Source: Xylogone sp. PMI_703 (taxonomy: Eukaryota; Ascomycota; Leotiomycetes). Taken from it: a DNA stretch of 64,000 nucleotides. The position numbers were made by a program, and so were the translations under genes. Below, piece by piece: positions 32,346 through 42,386 of the stretch. Below the pieces are notes generated by a model. It did not search any database. It saw nothing but the letters and a program-made list of their open reading frames with translations, and was not told the origin of the DNA. Every line of letters begins with the position of its first letter. The first letter of the stretch is position 1. The DNA lies in contig JAJTUQ010000003.1 of the NCBI GenBank assembly GCA_021399445.1, positions 4,402,001 through 4,466,000 on the forward strand, given 5' to 3'.

Positions 32346-34594
32346 CTATTCATCCTGGACGGTAAATTGTGATCTCGGGCTAGGAGTGTTGGCTAAATCA
32401 ACCACGGGAAGCTCCGACATGTGCACTTTTGTTGTTCCATATGGCACTAGTTTGTATGAACTCTTCTGTCCAATGCACTCTGGGTTGAATGGTACCGAGT
32501 CTGGCGTTACGTCTAGATACAGACCCCATGCAATTTGACATCCCTGAACTCTAATATATGGAGTGCTGCCATCCGTAGTAGTGTGGTGCTCGAATGAAGT
32601 AGGGTCAACGGCTACATTCCAGGCCGAAGTATTATATATGTAGTAATCGCGCAGCTGCGGGAAAGGGAGGGAGTCTAAACCCGGCCCTGTTGCATTATAG
32701 TATGGGTGTGGCAAGGAACTCGTATTTGCAGAGCCTACATCCAGTGCGTATAAAAGATTGCCAACATACACAGATAATGAACCGTTTGACCGAGCTTCGG
32801 TGCGTATCTTGACACCCGGGGTATATGTGATGGTTGAGTCACCTGATGATAAAACAAGCTTGTGCATCCCCGTTGATGGATCAGGGTCAAGGGAAGAGGA
32901 GATGCCGTTAATGGTGAGACTGGATTGCTCAGGAATATACCATGACGGGACACGGATGTAGAGATAAAAACTCGTATTAGACGTAACCGTGTACGTAAAT
33001 GTATTGCCCAGTGGATATTCGGTCTTACACTCAACAGTTACTAGACCGTTGGCAACAGGTGCTCTTACAATTGATGGGCTAAGTAAGGTATGTGCGATTC
33101 CTGAATCTCCGACCGCGGCCCAACTGTGGGTGAGAAATTTTGGGTAGCCCTGACCGTGATTAACTGTGCAGCATGGATACTGTGGTTCCATTCCAAATGT
33201 TGTGGCAATACCAAAGTTTGAGGTAGTAAAAACAGATGGGCTATTGCTGGTGCTAGTAATATTCGTCCAGGGGCCATTTGGTTGATCCATATATTGGTGT
33301 GCCCATTTGTCTTCTGTTAGCATAACAGGTAGAGCATTGAGTATCACGCGTTCTGCTCGATCTGCGTAGTAATTTAATCCAAGAGCCTGGTAGAGATAAG
33401 CGAGAGAATATCCCGTCTCGACGGCAGTACACAGCTCGCTCCCCATATAAGGCTCTAAGTCGCGTTCAATTTCATCTGCTAGAATAGTCCCGGATGGAGC
33501 ACCATGGTAGGTGAGAGTCCAATTCACTGCATCCATGCTGGTTTCCACTAGAGATTCATTATGATTGAATCTTCGAATAACGGCGGATGCCTTTAATCCT
33601 ATATGTATATATATTGTTAGGGGGTTTTGCATAGTCGTTAGGAGGCTTGAATCAACTCACCCTGGCCGACATTTACACCATGAAGATACGGAAAAGAAGG
33701 ATTTGAAGGAGTTGGATCTGTGATAATTTGCGGGAACGAAGCAGGGCTGTACCAAGCATCCCACTTGAATTGAGTCTGATTGTAAAACATTTGCATGTTA
33801 TCCCATAGAATACTGTCCTGGTTCGACGGGTATTTTTCAAGAATCCATTGTATAGAAATGATTAGGTCAGCTACTCGTACTTGGCCCCATCTACAGTCGA
33901 CATCTGATGCACACTGGGTGAACCCGAAACTGTTATCATGTAGCATGGAGTTAGTCAAATTCATAAACTTCCGTAGACCCTCCAGGACTGGCGCTTCCCA
34001 AGTGGAGTTTGCCTCAACCAGTTGCGTCAATCCAAGGAAGAATGGAGTACGAGCCCAAAAATTCCTTTCGGCTGGTGATTCGGGCCCGATCCAGCCATCT
34101 TCTGATTGGAGGTCAAGGACAGTTGTTGCAACGTCATGGACTTGAGACTTCAATCGTGGGTCATCCAGTGAATATGCCAGCGGGACTATGCCGTTAAACC
34201 AGTACGGTAAAGCTTCATTCAAGTTGCTATAATCTGTGCCTCCCTCACCAGAAGCATACAACCACCGGGAGTTGCTGACATAGACATAGAAGTCGTGCTC
34301 ATGACCAGCAAGACCGTCTGCCATTGCCTGCATCTCCTGGAGGAGCCACCCGAGTGGCTGGATCGAGCCTACAGGTAACGGAGACAGCACCCATGGCACA
34401 ACTGTAACGAAAAGTTAGGATATCAAACCGCATAAAAGTATCTCTTCATAGCCGGTAGATTTAACGAAAGAACAGTCAAGATATATTGGAGATACAGTCA
34501 GAAACGGCAACGTACGCGTGTTATTTTGGCGTGTCGCGGTAGCCGCGACCGCGGCCACGATACCAACCTCGGCCAACCAGGACCGGAGGTGCAT
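32346..34594 (-). CDS. Secreted GH127-like glycoside hydrolase (beta-L-arabinofuranosidase family, DUF1680)
   Basis: Three exons, 34594-34516, 34401-33661 and 33598-32346, give about 690 residues. Exon 1 is short and encodes a signal peptide ([20 protein letters not shown]); without it the protein would start inside the domain at a misleading ATG. The mature part has the alpha/alpha-barrel start [20 protein letters not shown] and [10 protein letters not shown], then [12 protein letters not shown], and the metal/thiol region [20 protein letters not shown]127 enzymes use a Glu and a Zn-bound Cys. The CC pair in YPCCTVN corresponds to the conserved cysteines, and E in SELCTAVET may supply the acid. 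A C-terminal beta-sandwich follows. The likely role is release of L-arabinose from plant glycans outside the cell. It is the odd one out among the catabolic genes around it. Confidence 0.85.
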
Positions 34595-35071
34595 ATTCGC
34601 AAGAAAGTTCTTCGTTGCCCAGTTGATGAATGTTTTCAGATCAGCATATTATTTCTACTCGAGTAAAATAATGTCTACCAAGATCTTACAAACGCGGTCA
34701 CTATCTTTAATACTATGCTTGAGCCTAGACGGAGATGACAACTGCGGGGTTGGTCACGTTCGGTTGTTCAGATGACAGGCCAGGGGGGTCCACGAGGACC
34801 GGCAATATCACTTTAATTCGAGTAATAATGCTGTTGATAAGGAGAGATTAATTATCGAACAGGTCATCTAAAGTGCTAATCTCCCTTTGAAGCCCAAAAG
34901 CACATTATACTAATGTAACTGACAAAGATTCCATTGCAGGATCAGAAGAAAGCAAAATAGTGATTCTTGATAAATCTCCCGCTCAAGCTTTCGCTGTTTC
35001 GTATCAAGATGATATTGCTTTAGTAGACAATCCTTTGAGGCGTGAGTGTATAATATGATACGCTGAACAGT
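34595..35071. other. Intergenic
   Basis: About 480 bp between two minus-strand genes. No gene seen; it holds the GH127 promoter and the permease 3' end. Confidence 0.4.
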
Positions 35072-36176
35072 TTACACTGTTTCGGTAACATTGTTGGTTC
35101 TGGCGGCTATTTTATCAAATCTTCGGCTGAGGTCCCCAACTGGAAGTTTAAAGGGGAAGTCAACTGACTCTAATAGTAAACTAAGGAGATAATACCAAGC
35201 CATAATGCAAACAGCAAATGTTAAAGCGCCACCTGCCTGTAAAATAAGATAAGTTATCAGCAGACCCCTTACAATTGCAAGATTGGGACCGTGGATACCT
35301 TCAGGGTCGTATTGCCTTCTGCAATATCTCCATGCCCCATACGCCAATATGAAACAGAGAGACAAATCAAAGCACAGGTCAATGTGGAGAATATGCCGAA
35401 AAATACAACATTGATTCGTAAAGCGCACAAAGTAAAAATTGCAACCAAAAGAGCCGTGAAAATGAGTCCAAATGCTATAACCATGAGTGCATAATACAAC
35501 AATAACCAAGTGGAACTTACCATAACTAGAATAAAATTGACTCATATCAAGACCTGTATCTCCTCCGGTAAAATACCCTTGGGCATCAAAGCTTGGTGTT
35601 TGAGTAGCGCCGAATCCTAGCCAGAATGCTCCTATAAACGGATTGTTAACCCATTGGGGCCATAGATCAAATATACTCTTGATGTGACTTGCCAAAAGAA
35701 CCAAATACAACAAATGGAAAGGTATTTCCTAATACAAACTCCATGATGGACGCGAGTATTTGTAGTAAACCTCCAAAAAAATAGGTGAATCCTCTATCGC
35801 GTCTCATATTTAGTGAGATGATTCTTGGGGGTGAACCAGAACCCACATCGTCGCAACCCCTCCGCCTCCTGATCCCCCCCATCCCATAAGGGTGCAAGCA
35901 AGAGGACTTGCTCCCATCAAGAAACCAACAAGTCCGCTTTGAGATTGATTAATAAGAGCTATTGAAGGCTTCAAATCTAGACACGACTAAGAGGGAGTAA
36001 ATGACTCACTAAGGTGTTGGATTACCAAGGCGCTTATACCAGTCGGCCTTGGGGATTTGAGGAGTGAGATAGCGCTTCTCAAAGACCTCAATGGGGATGG
36101 TAATGCTTGCGTTAGTCATGGTGTGTTCAATCATATCGGTATGCCCGCCATAACTTGCTTCGTGCTCTTTGGTCAT
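35072..36176 (-). CDS. GPR1/FUN34/YaaH family acetate-type permease
   Basis: Six exons, 36176-36010, 35936-35847, 35802-35693, 35631-35521, 35474-35299 and 35236-35072, encode about 272 residues. The hydrophilic N-terminus is followed by GNPTPYGL, a variant of the family signature NPAPLGL. Six membrane segments follow, including [36 protein letters not shown] and [17 protein letters not shown]. Intron 3 (35692-35632) starts with GCAAGT, a GC-AG intron; splicing there gives FGSFGAFW exactly as in relatives. Members move acetate or succinate (Ato/AcpA, SatP) across the plasma membrane or act in ammonia export. In this setting acetate import or export from a degradation pathway is plausible. The ATG at 36176 is the first in frame; earlier codons give only a TTG. 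Confidence 0.88.
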
Positions 36177-36896
36177 ATTTGGCGTAATTGTCAAGAGGAT
36201 TATAGAAGATCGGCTGATAAAGTTGAAGATCTATGTTACTCTGGGTTGTGCACTTCTTATATAGACGCAGAGAATAAAGGAGCTAGGTAGGGAGGAGAGT
36301 TTAGCGCTACTAACTTACACTGGTTTCCGTAAGGCACATAGTGGAGGCAGAACCTGGTGAAGTGCGGGGGTAAGGTTCCCCGGAGTATGAATATAGGGGG
36401 TTTTGCGGAGTCTCCAATCTGTAGATGCCTCGTCCCCACAGCTTGGCAATCAATAATTAGGCTTTACCCTGCACAACAGTACAAATAACTCCACCTCATA
36501 TGAGTCATATGACTATAACTGGATGGTCTCAAGAAGCGTTAAAGAGACTGGGTATTTACTAGTTACAAATGTCAAGTCTAAGCGGGCATGGAATGATGAC
36601 GGGGAATTGCTCCGATTATAGACACAAATTGTGGTAAGCGGACTATACGCCATATTATTAAATTAGATAACTATATCTCGGTAATGTAATCGAGTATAGC
36701 CTGATGTAAAGATTGCTAAAACTCTACAGTTTAACTATAGGGGCCAATATTTGGACTTGTAAAGCTAAGCTGTATATGCCTAGAGAAAGTGCTTTATACA
36801 ATCAAATATTCAAGGGTTAGAAGCACACCAACTCAGCAATAACTATTTTCCCGTTGCACTTCAAGGCCACCAACGCAAATTCCCCTGTTCAGATTA
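36177..36896. other. Intergenic with a CreA-like site
   Basis: About 720 bp, no gene. GCGGGG at 36364-36369 fits the CreA/Mig1 consensus SYGGRG upstream of the permease gene. Confidence 0.4.
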
Positions 36897-37974
36897 TCAT
36901 TCGGGTGAATCAGATGTATTATAGTCAACTACGTGAGCAACTCGAAGCGTAGCTATTGCATCATTGATGCATTCATTCGCCTTATCCAATTTGCCTGTCC
37001 AGAGCCCAAAAGGGTGGCATACACCCTTGTATAGCTTCTTTGAGCTGATAGTACCTGCGTTAGTCAACTTCTCGTGATACGCCGTGGTCTCGGGGAGTAA
37101 TATGTCAATTTCGGCACAGTGAATTGATGCTGGTGCAAGATTGGCATGCGACGGCGCTAAGATCGGAGAAACTTCCCAGGAACTAGCCTTTTTGCTCCGC
37201 AAGTCTAACCATTTGTCCAATGTTATTTAGTGGAAATAGTCGCATCGGATACCTTTGAAATACTGACTTGGGCTCCTTCCCAGCCAATGATTCGCAACCC
37301 CCTGAGGCCATCCCGCCAATGGAGACCCGAGACTCATCCATTCTAAGGTTAACCGCATTTGAAAAGTCCACATCAAGGCCGCCTGCGAGTCAGTTATCTG
37401 TGTAGGAAACGGATACTCCGGCGTAAGGCGATAGTCTACATCAATAACTATAGTGCCAAGTACATGGCAAATTTACCGGCACCACGACTCGTCGGATTTT
37501 AGATTTCCTAGCACCCAACCGCCTATCATTATTATTAGTCCTGCTTACTGACTTTAATTGACTCGGCTCGAGATTGCTCACCGCCGCGATAATTGATGTG
37601 AGCTAGGAGGCACTGACAATTCTTTAGCTTTTCACTCTCGATAGACTGTTGGCTGGGGAAATGCATTAATATCTTAATAGAACCTTGCGGTTCATTGACA
37701 CTTAGATATTGTAGAGCTGCCAACCTCCGGCATTGGCCCATCCCCGATACCAGAGGTGTATTTTGATGGGTTAAGTGGGCATTCGGCGATGGAGACCTGA
37801 TCAGCTCGAAGACGAGATGCTAAAATACTTTGTTATGAAAATCAGATTTTGGTATCCAGGAATGGCTATTTTATTACCATGATGCCCGTTGTAAAGCCCA
37901 AGGAACTGAGGATCGAGTTTATCAATAAACCCAGGTGGAACGGGATTCACCAAGCACTTTCCTTCAGAGGACAT
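36897..37974 (-). pseudogene. Broken alpha/beta hydrolase fold-3 esterase (HSL/CE10-like)
   Basis: Pieces of one esterase lie in order on the minus strand but not in one frame. Exon 1 (37974 to about 37879) gives a typical start with LDPQFLGLYN. The next part resembles the N-terminal strand region and oxyanion area, where the usual HGGG is replaced by HINYRGGE. DYRLTPEYPFP near 37430-37460 is the family motif after the oxyanion loop. A shift of frame near 37375 is then needed to reach DESRVSIGGMASGGC, where the nucleophile motif GGxSAGG has become GGMASGG. A block of about 30 residues after it is missing. The C-terminal part (37220-36897) has WEVSPILAP, EIDILLPE and VCHPFG. Loss of the motif plus the frameshift argues for a pseudogene; unusual splicing cannot fully rescue it. 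Confidence 0.75.
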
Positions 37975-38504
37975 ACTAGATTTTTACGTAGAGCTGGTTG
38001 AATCTATAGTGATTATTGTTTTCGCAAGTATATAGGCGGGCAACAGGGCAAAATCGTTGATTTGAATTTGACTAACAGCTAATCACTGGGGGTGTGGTAC
38101 TGAGGAGGGGGAGGTGAAAATAGGATTCATGGGTCTTTCTTGGGCTTAGGAAGTTAGACCTTGACCACATGAGGATCTCATTAGCTTCTCCGCATGCCTA
38201 TCTAGATGTTGCCCCCTCACCCCTTCCCCCGGCCCCCTCATATCCCCTCTTCGCCTCCTCATGAGTATCTTCTAGGCGTGGATGTTATGTTTCCGAGTAG
38301 TATGCCCTAATTCCTATGAGACAAGTTTACTCGTCATTATAATTATTCAGTTTGTCGTGAGGGGTAACAGCTTCATGAAGGGGGCTTAAATTAATTAAGA
38401 GTATCAGCAGTTGAATATAATTAAAACTTTACGTCGTGTCACAAGCCTATCTTTATTGCTTAGTTTAAATTGTATACTTGTTTGAAATATCTTTATCGGA
38501 AACA
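37975..38504. other. Divergent promoter region between esterase relic and P450
   Basis: About 530 bp dense in C4T/AG4 runs (38095-38275). No gene. See the separate entry for its regulatory boxes. Confidence 0.45.
38105..38364. promoter_or_regulatory. Cluster of GAGGGG/TGAGGGG boxes upstream of the P450
   Basis: GAGGGG at 38105-38110, CCCCTCA at 38213-38219 and 38234-38240, CCCCTC at 38244-38249, and TGAGGGG at 38358-38364, all 140-400 bp before the P450 ATG at 38505. This is the densest group in the window. Inferred binding sites of the local C2H2 regulator; STRE factors are the alternative. Confidence 0.45.
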
Positions 38505-40319
38505 ATGGATGCAAAAGTAAACTGCGTTTTCCTTCCTGGGGTCCTGGATATCCAGTCAGTGGATATTGTCAGGCTACTACTCCTAGTTTTGCCTACTACT
38601 ATCTTACTTCACCTCATCACCAACGAAATTAGGAGATATAAAGCCAGACTACCCGATATTGATGGTCCATCTGGATTGCCTGTCATTGGTAATCTTCATC
38701 AGCTTGGGCCAGACCCTGCAGAGCGCCTGCGACAATGGGGACTAAAATATGGAGGTGTCTACCAGATTATGATGGGGAATATGCCTGTTGTCGTTTTTAG
38801 TTCCATGAGAGCAGCGAGAGACGTTTTCATCGGTCAAGGAGGCGCATTGGTGGACCGGCCAAGATTCTATACCTTTCATGGAGTTCTTTCCAGTGTTGCT
38901 TCAACTATTGGAACTACGCCGTGGTATGTAACATGACACCCATATTGTTGGGAGAAAGGAGAATCTAAACTATATAGGAGCGAATCGACAAAGAAACGCC
39001 GCAAGGCTGCCGCGACTGCCATGAACAAAAGCTCGACGACAAGCTACATTCCATTAATTGACGAACTCTCCCGAGACTTTATATCCGATCTCCTGCAAAC
39101 CGGCAAATCTGGTAATATAGCGTTCGATCCCAAACCTTTCATTCAAGCCACAATTCTCGACCTGACAATGACTCTCAATTATGGAGCCAGATTACCTAAG
39201 GAACCAGAGCTGTTTGATGAATTGACGTATGTCGAAGAAAACGTTTCACGAATCAGATCTGCAGTTGGCTCCCTACAAGACTATATCCCAATTTTGAGAT
39301 GGAATCCAGTCAATTCTAAATCTGCTCATGCAATGGAAATTAATAGACGAAGACTGCGTTATCTGAATCGTTTTAATGATGAACTTCAGCATCGTCTTAA
39401 AGAAGATAAATCCAAGCCTTGCATTCAAGGCAACGTGCTCAAAAACCCAGAATCCAACTTCACAGATGTAGAATTGATGTCTATAAGCATGTCAATGGTC
39501 TCCGGCGGTTTGGACACCATGGTCAATACAATGTCCTGGACAGTTGGTACCCTTGCCCGCCATCCCGAAATTCAGGAAACAGCCTACCAAGCCATACGGA
39601 ATGTGTATGGAACAGAGACTTGGGGCGATATAAAACAGGAAAATGGCGTCCCATACATCACGGCTCTTGTGAAGGAGTGCTTGCGTTATTTCTCTGTGCT
39701 ACGTCTGTCCTTGCCCCGGACCGCTTGGCGAGACATTGAATATAAGGGAATACACATTCCAAAAGGCACAACTGTATTTCTCAATGCTTGGGGGTGCAAT
39801 CGAGGTAATATTTTAGTGGTGATTCTATGATGGCAGGAGTCTAACTGGAAATAGATGATGCTGCGTTTGGACCTGATGCGCATGAATTTCATCCAGAGCG
39901 TTTCCTAGAGTCTGAAGCTGGTACTTATCTTGACCATGCTGCGTTCGGGTTAGGTGAATGAATCTCCCTTATTATTAAACTAGCTAGTTCTATGTCTGAC
40001 CAACTGGCAGGGACGCGCATGTGTGCCGGTAACCAGTTGGCCCAACGTCAACTCTACATAATGATACTTCGGATTATTTGGGCCTTTAAGATTGAGCTGA
40101 GTTCCAATCCTTTGGAAAATAAATGGAATATCGATCCACTTGAAGTATAAGGATCCATAGATGATGATGAATGTATTATTTACTAATAAAATGATACAGG
40201 ACTCCACAGAGCCTTTCCATTTTGCCGCTATCCCACCCCGTTATAAGCTTCGGTTTGTCCCTCGAGATTACAAGCTTTTACAACAAATGTTACAGGTTAA
40301 TGGACTTGTTTCAGTGTGA
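38505..40319 (+). CDS. Cytochrome P450 monooxygenase
   Basis: Five exons, 38505-38923, 38978-39804, 39855-39953, 40011-40144 and 40200-40319, join into 532 residues. The ATG at 38505 sits in a good context (AAACAATGG). Residues about 23-45 form the ER membrane anchor, followed by the Pro-rich hinge DGPSGLPVIGN. The I-helix reads SGGLDTMVN (AGxDT type), the K-helix ExxR is ECLR, and the haem loop is FGLGTRMCAG with Cys453 as the iron ligand. The last intron begins GTATAA, so a reader ignoring it would stop at DPLEV; the last exon adds the normal tail FHFAAIPPRYKLRFVPRD. The protein is intact. It lies 1.2 kb before a cytochrome b5 gene on the same strand, a likely electron donor. Hydroxylation of the cluster substrate is inferred. 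Confidence 0.93.
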
Positions 40320-41533
40320 CCCTAGGGCATCGCTGTGAGAAACAAGCAGTTTTGCGGCCATTATTCTTTAGATAGCATGTCGAACAATCAAAAGAGAACA
40401 GGATAACGAAGTGTACTTTTCTAAGTTTACATTGCATTTTATATTATGTTCTGAAAATAGTCAACGCATGGTTATTAATGCTACAAATAAGGCACATGAT
40501 ATCGCTACGGGTATTGGTGTCAAGCCTAATTAATTAACTCTTCATGATAGTGACATAAGAATAGAAGAATGTTCCTTATACAGAATTCAAAAGTAGTGTC
40601 TTATCAACAAGCCAATCATCCCAGGGAGCTTACCCTTGTTATCAGTAACAGCTACAGCCAACTAGACACTACACCATATACTCTCGACTAAGCGTTTAGA
40701 TGGTTTAGATAATTCAAATCGGAGTCGCACAAAGTACCTGAAAATATAAACATAAAGGTATGACAAGAGGATAAAAACCTTACTGTACCACGGCTGCTAC
40801 ACGGTCGTCAATGTGGAAATTACGTTTCGCACAAACTGACATTCTACTATCTCTTACTTTGTAAATTTGGTTTGTTACGGGTCTTTGCAAACAAGTAGTT
40901 CAAGTGTGAGATTCTTTTCGTTCTGTAGTGCAGTTGGAAATGATTAGTTCTTTTCCTTTTTATTTTGAAGACAAAACTTCTCTGCCCTGTAAGTACAAAT
41001 TCAGTCAGGCATTCAGATAAATTCGATTACACATATAGGCTCAATTAGGATACAGATATTAGAAAAGGAGATAACAGTATCGATACTACTGTTTAAATAC
41101 TACAATCGTGGTAGGTATAGATTTCAGGTTCTGATGTCGTAATTAAGGGTATTAGCTTATTAGTAACAATGATTGAGAAATACTGTCTTTATCAGTAGTG
41201 TAAAGGTAGAAGATAGCTAAATGCGGGGGGGTTGTGAGTTGTGAGGGGGGCACAAAATAGGATGCGGGGGTAGCATGCTCTTTTCAAGCAATTAACCTTA
41301 GCAGTCATAAACTATATTCCGGCTGTAGCATCATTCTTCAGGGGAAATAAGTAACGAACCTATGTTGGAGACCCATTATATAACACAAATATTTCATGCA
41401 GACACTTGCCTGTATCTATTTGCTTACTTACTTCACGTCGTCTCTCTATGCTTCTTATCTGAAAGAATATTTTTTAATTATATGTTCGCTTTCTAACCTC
41501 ATATATTACTCTTACTAATCTCTCTAATTACTT
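40320..41533. other. Intergenic, cytochrome b5 promoter
   Basis: About 1.2 kb without a gene. GCGGGG CreA-like sites at 41223-41228 and 41263-41268 flank a TGAGGGG box at 41242-41248. Confidence 0.45.
41242..41248 (+). promoter_or_regulatory. TGAGGGG box upstream of cytochrome b5 gene
   Basis: TGAGGGG about 290 bp before the ATG at 41534, between two CreA-like GCGGGG sites. Same heptamer as upstream of the P450 and lactonase. Confidence 0.4.
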
Positions 41534-42104
41534 ATGACAATCGACAGAATCTTCACTCATGCAGAGGTATCATCCCACTGCACAAAAGATGATTTATACA
41601 TGATTGTCAACGACAATGTCTACAATTTAACTCCCTACCTTAGTACACATCCGTAAGTAGCATTATCTACATTTCCAAAATACTTGGATAATGATACTAA
41701 TTTGAATACCTATTCTCGTGAGATAGTGGCGGGGAAAATGTGCTCATAGATCTCGCTGGTCAGGATGCTACTCAGGCGTTTGAAGATATTGGACACAGCA
41801 TTGAAGCCCGTAAGGAGCTTAAAGGGTTTGAAATCGGCAGGCTAGTTACTTCAATGCGCCATGTAAGTTTTATTATCCTCATTTCCATTGGCCAGTATCA
41901 GGAATGTTAAATTGTTTCCACCAGGATCAGAGACTAGAGAAGTCTATCGCAAAGAATTTAGACTATTCAGTGTTGTCACTGGTAGAAACACCATTTATAT
42001 CTGATAGAAGATCTACTCTGGCTAGTTTAACCACTGCAGTGTTAGTTATATGTGGTTCTATATTGTTGTGGTTACTATTGCCCTCGTCAGCTTTGACTAG
42101 ATGA
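41534..42104 (+). CDS. Tail-anchored cytochrome b5
   Basis: Three exons, 41534-41652, 41727-41862 and 41925-42104, give 144 residues. The haem domain has [15 protein letters not shown], then HPGGENVL with the first axial His; intron 1 splits the Pro codon of HPGG. FEDIGHS carries the second axial His. After a short linker the C-terminus is one hydrophobic helix (about 118-137, [17 protein letters not shown]) and a short polar end, typical of ER-anchored b5. It supplies the second electron to P450s or serves desaturases. Its place 1.2 kb after the P450, on the same strand and with the same TGAGGGG box upstream, suggests a dedicated partner rather than the housekeeping b5. It is convergent with the regulator gene. 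Confidence 0.92.
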
Positions 42105-42386
42105 TTTGGACACTAGCTCTTTGAAGCCAAATGAAACTCAATTATTGAAGAGAAAGACAGAAGCTACATGCATAACTATATAATTTGGGAGAACCATATT
42201 TCGGTATATATCAATTCATGCTCGGCTGTGAGTCTATATGTATAAGTTTGCATTTGGTTCACACAAGCTCCACCATCCTAATATACACATTTTGAGGGGA
42301 AACATTACGCTATAACCCTTCAAAATTGTAGCTTGATAATGTTCAATATACAGTGTAGCCATTCATACCGTTTTCAGAACTTAAGA

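Noticed and set aside
40145..40199. Stop codon right after DPLEV as the end of the P450
   Set aside because: It lies in a GT-AG intron (GTATAA start); the next exon adds a normal P450 tail.
42293..42299. TGAGGGG between cytochrome b5 and regulator as a promoter site
   Set aside because: It lies between two convergent 3' ends, so it cannot be a simple upstream element; taken as background.
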